Assembly (NCBI RefSeq): GCF_030409755.1
Contig: NZ_JAUFQE010000001.1
Location: forward strand, 1 to 64,000
Reading direction: 5' to 3'
Length of the DNA: 64,000 nt
Source: Vibrio lentus
Lineage (GTDB): Bacteria; Pseudomonadota; Gammaproteobacteria; Enterobacterales; Vibrionaceae
Under the pieces are notes generated by a model. It ran no database searches and was not told the DNA's origin. It worked only from the letters and a program-made list of their open reading frames with translations. Position 1 is the stretch's first letter. Every line of letters starts with the position of its first letter. The translations under genes and the position numbers were made by a program. This document shows positions 36,349-47,001 of this stretch, piece by piece.

Positions 36349-37610
36349 CTACCGCTCTAACTCTCTGTCTGGTTTATTATATTGGTCATTGTTGTTGTCA
36401 CGCTCCTGATTAAAATCAAACGATTTTTGAGGGGAGGGTTCTTTGCTGTCGAAGTGTTCAAGCTCTTTATCTTTGATTTCTTTTGTGTGTTGATTAATAT
36501 CAGTGTCCGGCTTGTTGGTTAATGAATCATAGTCTTGAGTGGGTGTGTCGAATTCCTCTTTTTGTTGATACGTTTGTTGATGGTATTGTTCAATACCCTG
36601 TTTGATTTCCTCAAGCATATTGTCAGGCGAAATAAATTGAATATTTCTCCCTGAAAAGTTGGACATGATTTTTTCAATGTTGTTGGGATTTAAATCAGTA
36701 TTGCCTTGACTCAGTACAATCATAATGTTCTGTCTGAGTTCATCGGTGGATATATTCTGAATGTCATTATTATGATTGACATTGATAATGTCGTATTGGC
36801 CTTGATGCGCTTGATTAATCATAAAAGAATTCTCGATTGAGGTACTGATGATGGTGGTGTGTAAATCACGGCCTTGATGAAATCGCGTTATTTGTTTGGA
36901 TTTCGTGCCTAATGTCCGTGGATTGATGTCGAGTGCCGGATCTTTATTTCCTTGCCCGTCTAAATAAGTCACTTCAATCGCTTTTGTTTCTCCTTTTTTA
37001 TCGTGAATGTTAGTTATCATCGCCGGGTGAAATGTTTTGTCCTCTGAGGAATATACCTCTTGATGAAAATGAACATGGTCATTCTTAGGGTGTTCAATCC
37101 CCAATTTATTGAGGTAAGTTTGGGCTAATGTGCCTGTGAGTGGCTGGCTGGTTTGTATATATTCTTTCGCTCTCTCTTCAAATTGTGCCATGTGTTTTGG
37201 CGTCGTATTCAGTAATTGGTCATGTTTGGGGTTGGCGGTGAGTTGGTATTTATCAGGATCATTAAGGATGTTGTGGGCTTCTTGCATTGCCTCCTTATAA
37301 TTTATTTCCTTATGAATCATCATTAAATTGATTAATGAGCCTTTTTCACCGGTGGTATAGTCTTTAAAATACCCTCGATATTCCCCCGTTAACGATACCT
37401 TTATTGCCGATTTTCCAATACCAAAGGTGAGATAATCACGGTCTGATTTAGATGGGTTCGGTTGCCCCAAGAGGTTGATGGCTAAGCTTTCCGTGTATTT
37501 CGGTAACGTTTGGCTGATGTGTTCTTTAAATTGGTTGTAGTCAAAATCTCCGTTTCTATTGTGATAACGCACGTCTTCATGAGATAGGGCTTTGTCATTA
37601 AAGTAAGGCG
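36349..37610 (-). pseudogene. traI: C-terminal part of traI, cut off by an IS10-like element
   Basis: An open frame of about 420 codons without its own good start (GTG at 37572). If the element at 37611-38932 and one 9-bp duplication are removed, traI reads IAPHSTPYFNDKALSHEDV and runs straight into this frame. The segment has a DnaG/primase-like stretch (YLTFGIGKSAIKVSLTGEYRGYFKDYTTGEKGSLINLMM) followed by a Gln/Asp-rich tail. It was once the end of a relaxase of about 1940 residues. It may still be translated separately. Confidence 0.85.
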
Positions 37611-38932
37611 CTGACGGATCCCCTCATAATTTCCCTAGTCCTGCGTTGTGTGTGAGCCTTTGATATTCGAACATTCCCCATTGATATTGGGATTCATTAA
37701 TTTGATATCGCCGATGATTTCGTACCTCTCTCCCTAGACGAGGTATGGATAGAACTCGGCGGTGTTTAATGCTGTTGGCTTGGAAGTCAAAATGCCATTT
37801 GGCTTGTACTGCAATTAGGCCATTCCACCACATCAAGATTTCAGCGAGCAACGCAATAAGAAGCAGGATATCTAATCGCTTAGTACAGCGAGTTCTGTTG
37901 TGACGAAGTGCGATCCCATAGGCGGTACTCTTTAGATCGCGGAAGGCTTCTTCTATCTGCATACGCTTGGCGTACAGATTGGTAATTTGTACTTCATTTA
38001 AGATATGTCGAGGGACATTAGTCGCGAGTAGCCACGGCTCCTTTGCACTGCGTTGATAGAGATGTGTAGCGGAGTGTTTTTGGCTGGTTCTACTATGGCG
38101 CTGGGCTTTTCGGCCTTTTTCTAATCCCTTATAAACATAGGCTTCACAAGATATCGGTGATCTCTTTGCTAATAAGCAGTTGCCAAGATATTTGGGTTTA
38201 TGGACAGCGTTTGGATAAAAGGTTTTATTTGAGACCCAAGGTTTTTGAGGTTGTTTGATTGATACTTCACCTCGGACACGACCTAACCAAAACCAACCTT
38301 TCTCCTGAACTTGGCGGAACCAAGTATTTCTAAAACCCGCATCAGAAACGATGATCGGACTGATTTTATTCGGCAAAATACTCTGCAATTTATCGAGGAA
38401 TGTTTGGTGACTTTTCGGTGAATTGTATTGGCCATACTCAAAAACTTGTTCAAAGATTGTGACGGCTCGACCATCAAGTGCAACGGATGCTCTTAACGTC
38501 ATATAACGAAGTTGTTCACGAACATCAGACCAATCCACAAGGATCACAGGGCATGGGTTAGCGCCCGTTATTAAGTAGGCATGCCATTTATAAATAAGGT
38601 CTTTTTCACGATGTAGTTGGCGATTTCCAAGCAGTCTATCAACGCGTTTGATCGCATGTTTTACCGTGGTATTAGTTTCTAGTTTGCGACCTAGTTTAGT
38701 CAGCGTTAAGTCTGAGCCGTCAAGTACACTTTTTGTAGCAAGTATCAGAGAACTAACGCGTTTTTTGTGAATGGAGGGGCATTGGTTTTGTATGGTTTGT
38801 TGTAGAATCTGAATGTCGCGCATTATTAACCCACTTGTTCGAAATGTGTGTTCAGCGATATTCATTAGATCAAAGACGGCGATGCACGTCTACCTCATTG
38901 TTTTTAAGCCTGATTATGAGGGGATTCGCAAG
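37611..38932 (-). mobile_element. IS10-like insertion sequence, copy 1
   Basis: A 1322-bp IS4-family/IS10-group element. The ends are CTGACGGATCCCCTCATAAT and, inverted, CTTGCGAATCCCCTCATAAT (17 of 20 matching). It is flanked by the 9-bp direct repeat AGTAAGGCG (37602-37610 and 38933-38941). It interrupts traI. A second copy of the same length lies at 49527-50848 in the opposite orientation. Confidence 0.97.
37624..38865 (-). CDS. IS10-like transposase (copy 1)
   Basis: A 413-aa DDE transposase of the IS4 family, IS10 group. It shows VILVDWSDVREQ (first Asp), PIIVSDAGFRNTWF (second Asp) and the Y-R-E-K signature in YAKRMQIEEAFRDLKS. It fills the element from end to end. Its predicted protein is the same as that of the copy at 49594, which suggests recent transposition. 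Confidence 0.96.
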   Translation of the reverse strand: MNIAEHTFRTSGLIMRDIQILQQTIQNQCPSIHKKRVSSLILATKSVLDGSDLTLTKLGRKLETNTTVKHAIKRVDRLLGNRQLHREKDLIYKWHAYLITGANPCPVILVDWSDVREQLRYMTLRASVALDGRAVTIFEQVFEYGQYNSPKSHQTFLDKLQSILPNKISPIIVSDAGFRNTWFRQVQEKGWFWLGRVRGEVSIKQPQKPWVSNKTFYPNAVHKPKYLGNCLLAKRSPISCEAYVYKGLEKGRKAQRHSRTSQKHSATHLYQRSAKEPWLLATNVPRHILNEVQITNLYAKRMQIEEAFRDLKSTAYGIALRHNRTRCTKRLDILLLIALLAEILMWWNGLIAVQAKWHFDFQANSIKHRRVLSIPRLGREVRNHRRYQINESQYQWGMFEYQRLTHNAGLGKL

Positions 38933-41900
38933 AGTAAGGCGTACTGTGTGGTGCAATGTTCTCGATGGTTTCAATGGCACTGTGTTTATTGACCTCTTTC
39001 GATAACCAGCTCTTCATCATCTGTTTTGGGCTGTCAGTAAAGAGTTTCACATGACTACTCGCCCGGCTTAAATCGATGTAAGCGCGTCTTAAGTTCGTCA
39101 GTGCGCCTTTACCCTTTAGGGTGGTAATGATGTTCTGATACGTCGCGCCTTGCGCCATATCTGCGGTTCTGGTGTAAGCGTAATCCCAATGCCCGTCTTT
39201 CAGTTGGTTTGGATTAAGGCTTAACGTTTGCCCCTCTTTCGACAGCGCGGTGATTTCTTCTTTGGTGGCATGACTGATGGTGTATTCCACATTGGCTTTA
39301 ATGCCTCGCGCTTTGTCGGTAAATCGGGTCATGATTTTGTCACCGGTTGAAAGTGGCTTTTCTGATTGAACGAAGAGTGACGTGTATTTGTGGTCTTTGT
39401 TGCGTGGCAAAAATGGCTTTGTCTTACCTGTATTTACGTCTTGAAGAGTCACCAAACCGTGCTCCGAATTAACGTGGGTAATGATGTCGTACTCTCCTGG
39501 CTTCGTGCTTAAAATGAGCCCTTTCTGATAAGGCATCATGGTGGTCAGCTCTTCTTTGCTATCACCTGTAGAGCGTAATCGGGTGGTGATGATGTTTTCT
39601 TGGCCTATCTCCCGTGTTTTCATCAGTCCGGCACGAATGTGCTCAGTGATGTGGTCACGCTCATTATTTGTGTAAGCGATGATCAGCGTGTTTTCTCGCG
39701 TCTCGGGCGTACGGGCAAGGTAGTCCTGCGCCACCGCGTATGGCAGCTTTTCGGTGGCGATGAGTTGCGCTTTGCTTTGGTCTTTCGCATTTTCATCGAG
39801 GGTTGAGACAATATGTTGCGTGCTACCGAGTGTATCAGGGCCTTGCTGAGATAGTTTATCGAGAGCGCTGTCTGGCTGCTTATCTACAATGTTGTGTACG
39901 GCGCCAAGCAGTATTTCATTCTTCTGACGAACGATGTCGGTCATGTAAGCCGTATCGATACGGCCCTGACTTATGCTCAATTCAAACGGTTTACCGGCAT
40001 TAAGAGAAAGCAGCTGCTCTTTATCCCCAAGCAAGGTGGCTTTGGAGCCGCTTTGCAATATAAGGTCGGTGAGCTCTTTGGCTTGTTGGTTGCTGACCAT
40101 AGAGCCTTCATCCAAAAAGAAGAGGGTGTTTTTGTACTCCTCTGGTAAGGTGATGCCACGTCTTAGGTCGGTCAGTAAGCTTTCTAGCGTTTGCGCTTGT
40201 AGTCCTTTGCTTTCCAGTTCGCTGACGGCGGCGTGCGTTGGCGCCAGACCAATCACTTGCGAAGGTGGCTGGTTACTGGCTTGGGTGGCGTGTTGAATCA
40301 ATTCAATGTTGGATTCGAGCAGGGTGGATTTACCGGTGCCCGCCAAACCTTGCACGGCCACAAAACTGTCTTTGGTCGTTGAGATAAGGGTGATGCCGTC
40401 CTTTTGTCCTTGGGTAAGGCGAGGCTGTGCATCGAGATAATTTTTGACTTGTTGGTGGGTGGCAAACGGCTTGTGTTGATTTTTCCCTTGATCAATGTTT
40501 CGTAAAATGTGTTTTTCGGTATCGAGTGCCGCTTGGGTGGTCCAGCGTGTACCATCGCTGTATTCGGCAGAGAGGACGTCACTGCGTTTGGCGAGCTCTG
40601 TTTCAATTTGCTCTTTGATTATCGGTTGATTGGCCTCTTCAAAAGCGTAACGGATCGCTTCGACGACTAACTCTTTTTGTGTAAACGCCGCTTCTTTTTC
40701 AGAAAGATGACCCAGGGCAAAGTTCAACGCTTTCTCTTGCAGTGGTGAATTGTGCTCTTTGTTTAAGAGAGTGAGGGCTTGCTCGATGTCGCTTTTGACT
40801 GTGGCGGCGGTGGTTTCAGAGAGGTAGCGGTCGTTGACGTTTTGAGTCTGCATGACTCGCTCGATGGCAGAAAGCTTCACTTCGCTTTTCTCAAGCGCGG
40901 CCTGGGCTTTATCGGGGTTGTCGGTAAACACATCGATGCGCGCGCTTTTCTCGGTCAGCTCGTGAAAGAGCGCTTTCGAAAGCGTAAAGGCTTTGCCTGA
41001 AAGGAGGGTGTGCGCCCTTGGTTCGATATGACTGGCGGTATGGACATAGTCGTATTGTAGTGGTGCGTCTTTCAGGGCTTCAACGGGGATGGTGTTCGAT
41101 TCGCCCTGCGTGTCCGTTAACGTTAGGGTTTCTTTAGAAATATCCGTGACTACGTAACGCTCATTGGCGTTCAACTCAGATGGAAAGTGCTTACCTGTGG
41201 TCATGAGGCGTTCACCTTGGTTAACTTGCAGCGAGTCAGGTTTAAAGATCTGCATGTTGAGGGCTTTGAATCCGGCGGAAGCGGGATCGAGGGTGTATTC
41301 TTGTCCATCGGTTTTGCTTAGGACATGGAGTCGATTGTTTGCCTTATCCGAGGTTGAAACCACTAACTCTTGAGGTTGTCCGTCTTCCCAATGGCGAAGG
41401 GTCATACCTGGCTTGTAATGTTGCGCTAACTCTTGTTGGGGCTTAGACAAATAATGAGGCTGCTGAGTGAACAAGGTGATACCGCTGCGGGCAAGTTGAC
41501 CCTCGTTCTGCAGAGAGGACCGGATCGCGTCCGTCAATCGTCGTTGTTCAAGGTGAGAAGTCGCCAGCACTTGTGTGTCTTCTTTGTTTGGTAAGTGGGT
41601 ATACGCTCTAGCGAGGGTGCGTGTATCGCTGTTGTGCAAGGTAACCTTACTGTCTTGCTGTTTGCTGTCTACCCAAGAGTGCGAGACGACGTTGCCTCTG
41701 CGATAAAGCTCGATGGCGTTATAAGATTTAAAACCTTGGCGACTGGACGTGTTGTTCAGCAAGATGACTTTGCTACCCGATCCCTTAGCTTTTGCGTTTA
41801 AAGCCATCAACTCATTAGCGCTCATTTTGTGGGCGCTGTCGACAAGAAGGATGTCTTTGTTGGTCATAGGGACGTCTGAGTGCAACAAACTATGGACAGA

Positions 41901-43463
41901 GTGGCGCTGCTCTTCTTGAAATCGGTGTTTTATCCAGGTGGCGACCGTATGACTTTCACGTTGGATGGTTTGGCTATGACGGTGTTTGTCTTTGGCGTTT
42001 TGTGACACTAAGTGGACACGTTTACCGACATGGTTGCCGACGTTCAATAAGTTTTGCGCGATTTGCTCATTGTTGCCAAACACATTGACCACATGAAACT
42101 GTTTGGTGGACTGGTAAATGTCCGCCACCTTTTGGCGATTGCCTTGAGTGAGGTTCAGTTTATCTAACGTGGCGTCATTGACTGGCGTGCGCATATGGCG
42201 CGAACGCCCTTTGCTGGCCGCCATTAACGCTTGTTCGGTTTTCAGCATGGCTTGAGTGGTGTATTGACCTTTTTCTGAAAGAGGGATGAGAGCATCGTTT
42301 TTCACCCATTGGTCAGCGACCATTTTAAGGTCAATCGCATTGGCTTGTACGCCGCCTTTGGTAAACTCGGCCGCGGCTAATTCTATAATCTTTTCCAGTT
42401 TTAATGCTGTGTTGTATTGCCCTAAGTGTTCAACGGCGCGACCAAACGCGTCTTTAGCGATTTCTTCAGGGTTCTGTTCTTGTGGAGTGATCCCCAGAGC
42501 GTTTTTAACCAGTTCTTCGGGCTTATGTCCTGCGTTGCGCACCGTTTGTTGCCAGCGAACATTGAGGGTTGCCTCACTTTCGTAGGTTTTGGACTTGCGC
42601 GTATCAAGGTTGGCTACGTCTTTTGCCGCGCGGGATTCAAAGCCTAAGTCTAAGGTTTGTTGTTCTATTTGTTGTGAGCGAGTGGAGAAGGTGTCGATTA
42701 ATACTTGAGGAACGCCTTCAACATCAAATTGACCATTGCCGAGGGCTCGCGTTGTATAGCCTAACTCTATAACTTCTTTAGCCAATTGGCTCTGGTATAA
42801 AATACCGTAGTATTTTTGGAAATGGTAAATGCGCTCGCCTGTCCCATTGATGACGCCGCCTTTTTGTTTGAGAGAAGAGGCGAGTGTACGCAGTTGCCCT
42901 TCTTTGTCGCGGGTCATGTTTGCCGTTAAGGTATGGGAATGGAGTTGTGGATCGTTTTCACGACTGGTTTTATGGCGGACGACCGCAAAGGCCATCGATT
43001 CGGTATTGATGAACTCACGAGCGCCTTCGTCATTGATGTGCGTGGCTTGTGCCACGTCTTTTTCTAGTTGCGATAGCGCGAATTTGACCGCGTCATTATG
43101 TGCATCAATAAGGCGAGTATCCCCGCCAACGAGTGCGAGCGTGCTTAATCTTTTTGGTGCTGAAAAAGTCAGGTCAAAACCACATTTATGGTCGCCCCGT
43201 TTACCTTTGATGGTTTCATTGCCTAAGTGTCCAGATAAAACGGACTCTAACGTTTTTTGGTTAACCGGTTTACCGATTAGGCATGCTTCTTTGGCTAACT
43301 GACCGTGCCAAAAAGTGTTTTCATTGGTACTGCTTTCTTTGAGGTAGTAGTTGTCGTTACTGTCTTTCTCGAGTGACGTATTAAAGGTATTTGGTGTGTT
43401 TTCTTCGTTCAAGTAATACTTGGCGGCGCCAGAGGCGGATTTGAGAGGACTGATGGACATCAT
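38904..43463 (-). CDS. traI: TraI/TrwC-type relaxase-helicase, truncated by IS10-like element
   Basis: A 1519-aa MOBF-type relaxase. From the chosen ATG at 43463, which follows AAAGGAAAA, the tandem tyrosines fall at 16-17 (AAKYY), as in F TraI. The metal-binding histidines are His164, His175 and His177 (RHKTSRENDPQLHSH), again with F-like spacing. The GFDLTFSAPK motif is at 95-104. The SF1 helicase has GLAGTGKST near residue 1040 and DLSRA-type motifs near the end. It nicks oriT, stays bound to the 5' end and unwinds the plasmid during transfer. The last nine codons (SCESPHNQA) come from the IS10-like element; the natural C-terminus lies at 36349-37610. Relaxase and helicase activities may survive. 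Confidence 0.95.
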   Translation of the reverse strand: MMSISPLKSASGAAKYYLNEENTPNTFNTSLEKDSNDNYYLKESSTNENTFWHGQLAKEACLIGKPVNQKTLESVLSGHLGNETIKGKRGDHKCGFDLTFSAPKRLSTLALVGGDTRLIDAHNDAVKFALSQLEKDVAQATHINDEGAREFINTESMAFAVVRHKTSRENDPQLHSHTLTANMTRDKEGQLRTLASSLKQKGGVINGTGERIYHFQKYYGILYQSQLAKEVIELGYTTRALGNGQFDVEGVPQVLIDTFSTRSQQIEQQTLDLGFESRAAKDVANLDTRKSKTYESEATLNVRWQQTVRNAGHKPEELVKNALGITPQEQNPEEIAKDAFGRAVEHLGQYNTALKLEKIIELAAAEFTKGGVQANAIDLKMVADQWVKNDALIPLSEKGQYTTQAMLKTEQALMAASKGRSRHMRTPVNDATLDKLNLTQGNRQKVADIYQSTKQFHVVNVFGNNEQIAQNLLNVGNHVGKRVHLVSQNAKDKHRHSQTIQRESHTVATWIKHRFQEEQRHSVHSLLHSDVPMTNKDILLVDSAHKMSANELMALNAKAKGSGSKVILLNNTSSRQGFKSYNAIELYRRGNVVSHSWVDSKQQDSKVTLHNSDTRTLARAYTHLPNKEDTQVLATSHLEQRRLTDAIRSSLQNEGQLARSGITLFTQQPHYLSKPQQELAQHYKPGMTLRHWEDGQPQELVVSTSDKANNRLHVLSKTDGQEYTLDPASAGFKALNMQIFKPDSLQVNQGERLMTTGKHFPSELNANERYVVTDISKETLTLTDTQGESNTIPVEALKDAPLQYDYVHTASHIEPRAHTLLSGKAFTLSKALFHELTEKSARIDVFTDNPDKAQAALEKSEVKLSAIERVMQTQNVNDRYLSETTAATVKSDIEQALTLLNKEHNSPLQEKALNFALGHLSEKEAAFTQKELVVEAIRYAFEEANQPIIKEQIETELAKRSDVLSAEYSDGTRWTTQAALDTEKHILRNIDQGKNQHKPFATHQQVKNYLDAQPRLTQGQKDGITLISTTKDSFVAVQGLAGTGKSTLLESNIELIQHATQASNQPPSQVIGLAPTHAAVSELESKGLQAQTLESLLTDLRRGITLPEEYKNTLFFLDEGSMVSNQQAKELTDLILQSGSKATLLGDKEQLLSLNAGKPFELSISQGRIDTAYMTDIVRQKNEILLGAVHNIVDKQPDSALDKLSQQGPDTLGSTQHIVSTLDENAKDQSKAQLIATEKLPYAVAQDYLARTPETRENTLIIAYTNNERDHITEHIRAGLMKTREIGQENIITTRLRSTGDSKEELTTMMPYQKGLILSTKPGEYDIITHVNSEHGLVTLQDVNTGKTKPFLPRNKDHKYTSLFVQSEKPLSTGDKIMTRFTDKARGIKANVEYTISHATKEEITALSKEGQTLSLNPNQLKDGHWDYAYTRTADMAQGATYQNIITTLKGKGALTNLRRAYIDLSRASSHVKLFTDSPKQMMKSWLSKEVNKHSAIETIENIAPHSTPYSCESPHNQA

Positions 43464-43646
43464 AAGGTGTTTTCCTTTTGTTGGGTCGCCGCAAACCGCC
43501 ACGTCAGCGAAATGCCGGTGATTGGGAGGGAGACGAATAGGTTAGCGGACGGCGTTGATGCGAATGATAGGGTGGCCAGGGCTTGTTACAGGGGAGGGCA
43601 ACATTGTTTTTGCTCTCAGTGAGCATGGATGTTGCATTTCGTGTGG

Positions 43647-45686
43647 TTAATCGTACATCTCGCCCGGTTCTATTTGTGTTATGGACGCCTCTTCGGTTTC
43701 TCGCTGAAGTGTATTTTGTGTGTCTTCTGCGAGCTGTTGGTTTTGGGTTGCGTTGGTGGTCAGGTTTTTCTTTTTCGAGGCTTTGGCAAGGGTTTGTTTC
43801 TGACGGGCTCTGGTTTGCTGCTGCTCTTCTTCGTTTTCGTACGTACTTTGCTGAATGGCAAGCAATCGGCTTCTTTGGGTTTCATCGAGTTCATGCAAAG
43901 CAATTAATTCATGGAAAATTAAGGCTTGATCGATACTCTCCATTGCTTTCCCTCCGAGTATGCTGCGTTTGATGAAGGAGGGTTGGAGATTGCTCATGCG
44001 ATCGTATTTCAGTTGCAGTTTCGTGATGAGCATGGAGTTAGGTGTGCGCAAGTAACACTCTAAATCATCCAAACCTTGGATTTCCGCTGGAGATACCACA
44101 GGGCGCGTTTTGTTTTGATGGCCGAGTGAGACACCGTCACGCAGTGCGTTCGCCCCGTAAGAAATATTTTCTCGTGAGATATCGATTTCTTGCTCACCAA
44201 GGTCCTCCGAGGAAATGGCGGCCATCGCTTTTGAAGGGGCGCGGAAGAAAAAGCGCGTGTTGAGCAAATCAAAAATGACTCTGGCCGCGTTGCGCCCATA
44301 AGTGGTTTCTAATTGAGCGTAAGATTGCAACCCCAGTAAATAACACCCCCCAAATTTACGCACTTCAGAAATAATGTGCGTGAGTTCAGGCAGTTTATGT
44401 AACGTAGGCATTTCATCGATGATCACCCAAATTCGGCGGTCGTCATCGGGCTCCATTCCTAGAATGGCGTTGGAGGCAATCGCAAGCCACATCGAGATCA
44501 GTGGTCTGAGGGCGGTGTGTTGCCTTGCATTACTGGATAGGAACAGAAACCCTTGTTGTGATTCGTCTTGTACCCAATCTGTGATCGAAAATGGCGCCCG
44601 TTTACGGTGGCCTTGGGCGTCTTTTTCATCCAAACCATGTAAGTAACGTAAGGACTTAATGTAAGTCGCTAGGACTGATTTGATGGAAATAGCCGTCTTC
44701 TCGATACTTTTTGAGACCAGTGAGCTGGCTTCGGTGTCTTTTAAATGGTCACCGAGAGTGGAAAGCTCAGACGTTAAGATAATGTGCAGCAAATTTTCAA
44801 TCGTACATTCGTGTTTGTCATCGATCATCATTTGATAGGTGGTTGCCGCGAAAATGGTTCGTGCGGAGTCTACCCAAAATGGGTCGCCTTCCCCGTGTTG
44901 CGGAATAAGCGCGGCCGCGAGGGATTCGAAGTCCGGAGCCTCTTTAGCATCACTCCAAATATCCCACGCTGCGCAACGTTCATCGAAGGGATTTAAAATC
45001 ACGTCTTTGTGCGGTTCATAGAACTTACTGACAAAATCGCAGCCTTTATCGTAAATAATGGCTTTGTCTCCGCGTGCTCGTATCCAACGTAAGAGTTTGC
45101 GAATCGCAACGGACTTACCTGCCCCCGTAGTGCCGTCAATCATCAGGTGTTTGACTTCAAATCCATCAACAAAAAGCTTGTGACCATCGAGCACAAAAGG
45201 GGAGAGTTTTTTCTTCTTTTTTAGCTCTGCGGTGACGGCTTTAGGCTCAGCCAATTGAAAGCCTCGAATGTGATTATCTTCGCTCTGCTTCTGCCCTTTT
45301 CTCTTAAACCAGTGGTTAATCATCACAAACAGCACGGTGGAAGCGGCCACATAGACCAGTAGGCCAACAAACAGGGCTTGCAGCAATTCTTGGTAGCACT
45401 GTGCCAAGATGGGGTTTTGTAGTTGTTGGCCAAGGGTGCTGCTGTAGCGTTGCTCTTCCCATTCGACCACCACTTTGCGCTCTAAGCTAAAACCTAACTT
45501 GTTGAAAAGCTGAAATAGACTGTAGTAGTAGGCACCCGTGAATGTGTTAGTCGAGGTGATGAAGTAGGTGGTGAGAAGCCCTAGCAAGGCTCCGATGATA
45601 TTGAGGTACTTGATTGTGGTCACGTTCACTTGCCACCACATACGGATGTTGTGAAAAGTGATTTGACCACCACGAGTCGTAGACAT
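43647..45686 (-). CDS. traD: Type IV coupling protein TraD
   Basis: A 679-aa coupling ATPase. Two membrane helices lie near the N-terminus, followed by the P-loop IDGTTGAGKSVAIRKLL (about residues 182-198) and the Walker B region DRRIWVIIDEMPTLHKLPEL. Conserved GGCYLLGLQSYAQLETTYG and FRAPS blocks follow. The C-terminus is Gln/Glu-rich, as in F TraD, where it contacts the relaxosome. It passes the relaxase-DNA complex to the mating channel. The ATG at 45686 is preferred because of the AAGGAG upstream; the longer frame to 45713 starts inside a terminator. It precedes traI, as in F. The short gap 43464-43646 has no gene. Confidence 0.95.
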   Translation of the reverse strand: MSTTRGGQITFHNIRMWWQVNVTTIKYLNIIGALLGLLTTYFITSTNTFTGAYYYSLFQLFNKLGFSLERKVVVEWEEQRYSSTLGQQLQNPILAQCYQELLQALFVGLLVYVAASTVLFVMINHWFKRKGQKQSEDNHIRGFQLAEPKAVTAELKKKKKLSPFVLDGHKLFVDGFEVKHLMIDGTTGAGKSVAIRKLLRWIRARGDKAIIYDKGCDFVSKFYEPHKDVILNPFDERCAAWDIWSDAKEAPDFESLAAALIPQHGEGDPFWVDSARTIFAATTYQMMIDDKHECTIENLLHIILTSELSTLGDHLKDTEASSLVSKSIEKTAISIKSVLATYIKSLRYLHGLDEKDAQGHRKRAPFSITDWVQDESQQGFLFLSSNARQHTALRPLISMWLAIASNAILGMEPDDDRRIWVIIDEMPTLHKLPELTHIISEVRKFGGCYLLGLQSYAQLETTYGRNAARVIFDLLNTRFFFRAPSKAMAAISSEDLGEQEIDISRENISYGANALRDGVSLGHQNKTRPVVSPAEIQGLDDLECYLRTPNSMLITKLQLKYDRMSNLQPSFIKRSILGGKAMESIDQALIFHELIALHELDETQRSRLLAIQQSTYENEEEQQQTRARQKQTLAKASKKKNLTTNATQNQQLAEDTQNTLQRETEEASITQIEPGEMYD

Positions 45687-45711
45687 AGAAAAACTCCTTG
45701 TGAAGGAAAAC

Positions 45712-45745
45712 AAAAAAAAGCGCCCACACTGAGTGCGGCGCTTTT
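45712..45745. terminator. Terminator upstream of traD
   Basis: AAAAGCGCC and GGCGCTTTT arms around CACTGAGTG-type sequence, with eight T on the minus strand. It would stop minus-strand transcription coming from the accessory region, which implies traD-traI has its own promoter or did not originally follow this DNA. Confidence 0.75.
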
Positions 45746-46082
45746 GGTCGGTAGAATGAAATCAGAAATAAGGTGACAGGCTGCAAAGGAGGTGTATTAC
45801 GAGTGCCAAGGTTAAGGTTCGACAGAATCGCTTGGTGATCACAATTAAGATTGACCAGTTTCAAAACGTTTTTGGACAAATGTGAGTTACGAACGATCGG
45901 ACAAGCTGAACTTTCACATAACTTCTAGTATCGCAACTATACGAGTAGCAATTATGTAGCAGTCCAAGTTACCTCATTCATTACATGTTTATATTGCAAA
46001 AACTTTAGAAAAATAGTAGCAACTAACCGATTGGGGACATTGTTGCTTGTTTGTAATAACAACACAGCTTCATGAATCAATA

Positions 46083-46994
46083 TTACGCATATGCTCGATG
46101 CTTAATCGATAAATCTTCTTGTAAAAAATCCAATAAGAGTCGGTGCAGTTTGGGTTGATATTGCCTTGAAGGGTACAGAGCCCATATACCAATTGGATTG
46201 ACTTCAAAGTCTTTCAATAAGACAGTCAAAGTCCCTGCTTGTATGTCGTTAACAATTAGGGGCAACGGTAAACACGCTAAGCCTTTACCATTGGTCGTCG
46301 CATCAAGAAGTATGGAACTATCATTTACCGAGTAGTTACTTGTGACCGTCACATTAACGGGCTGAGCGGATTTGGAAGCGACCTTAGGAACAAACAGCCA
46401 ATCATGGCCTATTCGTTTGTGGATCAAGCAATTGTGATCGCGTAAATCTTCGGGAGATAAAGGAGTGCCATGTTCTGCTAGATATTGAGGAGAAGCACAA
46501 ACCACCGATGGACAATCAGCCAATTTCTTTCCAATTAAAGATTCGGGCAGCTCATTGCTCAACTCGATAGCCATATCAACCCCATGTTTTATCAAATCCA
46601 GTGACTGATTCGACAGCGTGAGATCGACTTCTATATCAGGGTACTTAAGCATGAATTGTTCAATAGCTTGGGCAAGATAACCCTGACCAAACGAAATGCT
46701 GGTAACCAGTGAAATTCTTCCTTTAGGTTGAGATTGCTGCTCTTGGGCTAAGCTATATAGTTGGGCATTCTGCTCTAAAATATTTTGGCAGAAAGGCAAT
46801 AAATCACGACCAGCGTTAGTGATACCTAAGCTTCTTGTTGAGCGATACAGTAAACATACACCTAAAGACTTTTCCAACGCGGTTATATGCCTAGTCGCCA
46901 TGGAGCGTGACATTCCTAAAGCCTCAGATGCTGCCGTCAGGCTTCCTAGACCGACAGTAGAAACGAAAACTTCCATTGAAACAATTCTATCCAT
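46083..46994 (-). CDS. LysR-family transcriptional regulator
   Basis: A 303-aa LysR-type regulator. The N-terminal winged helix has VFVSTVGLGSLTAASEALGMSRSMATRHITALEKSLGVCLLYRSTRSLGIT (shown in pieces: GSLTAASEALG is the recognition region). The co-inducer domain begins GRISLVTSISFGQGYL and includes IEVDLTLSNQSLDLIKHGVDMAIEL. It is divergent from the esterase gene, so it probably controls that gene and itself from the 109-bp shared intergenic region. The ligand is unknown. This subgroup often responds to small aromatic or redox signals, but that cannot be assigned here. Confidence 0.93.
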   Translation of the reverse strand: MDRIVSMEVFVSTVGLGSLTAASEALGMSRSMATRHITALEKSLGVCLLYRSTRSLGITNAGRDLLPFCQNILEQNAQLYSLAQEQQSQPKGRISLVTSISFGQGYLAQAIEQFMLKYPDIEVDLTLSNQSLDLIKHGVDMAIELSNELPESLIGKKLADCPSVVCASPQYLAEHGTPLSPEDLRDHNCLIHKRIGHDWLFVPKVASKSAQPVNVTVTSNYSVNDSSILLDATTNGKGLACLPLPLIVNDIQAGTLTVLLKDFEVNPIGIWALYPSRQYQPKLHRLLLDFLQEDLSIKHRAYA

Positions 46995-47001
46995 ACACCC
47001 T

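Noticed and set aside
39600..42800. Many plus-strand frames opposite traI
   Set aside because: They are antisense shadows of a long well-supported relaxase gene.
45547..45879. Minus-strand frame of 110 codons upstream of traD
   Set aside because: It overlaps the traD start in another frame and runs through a terminator hairpin.
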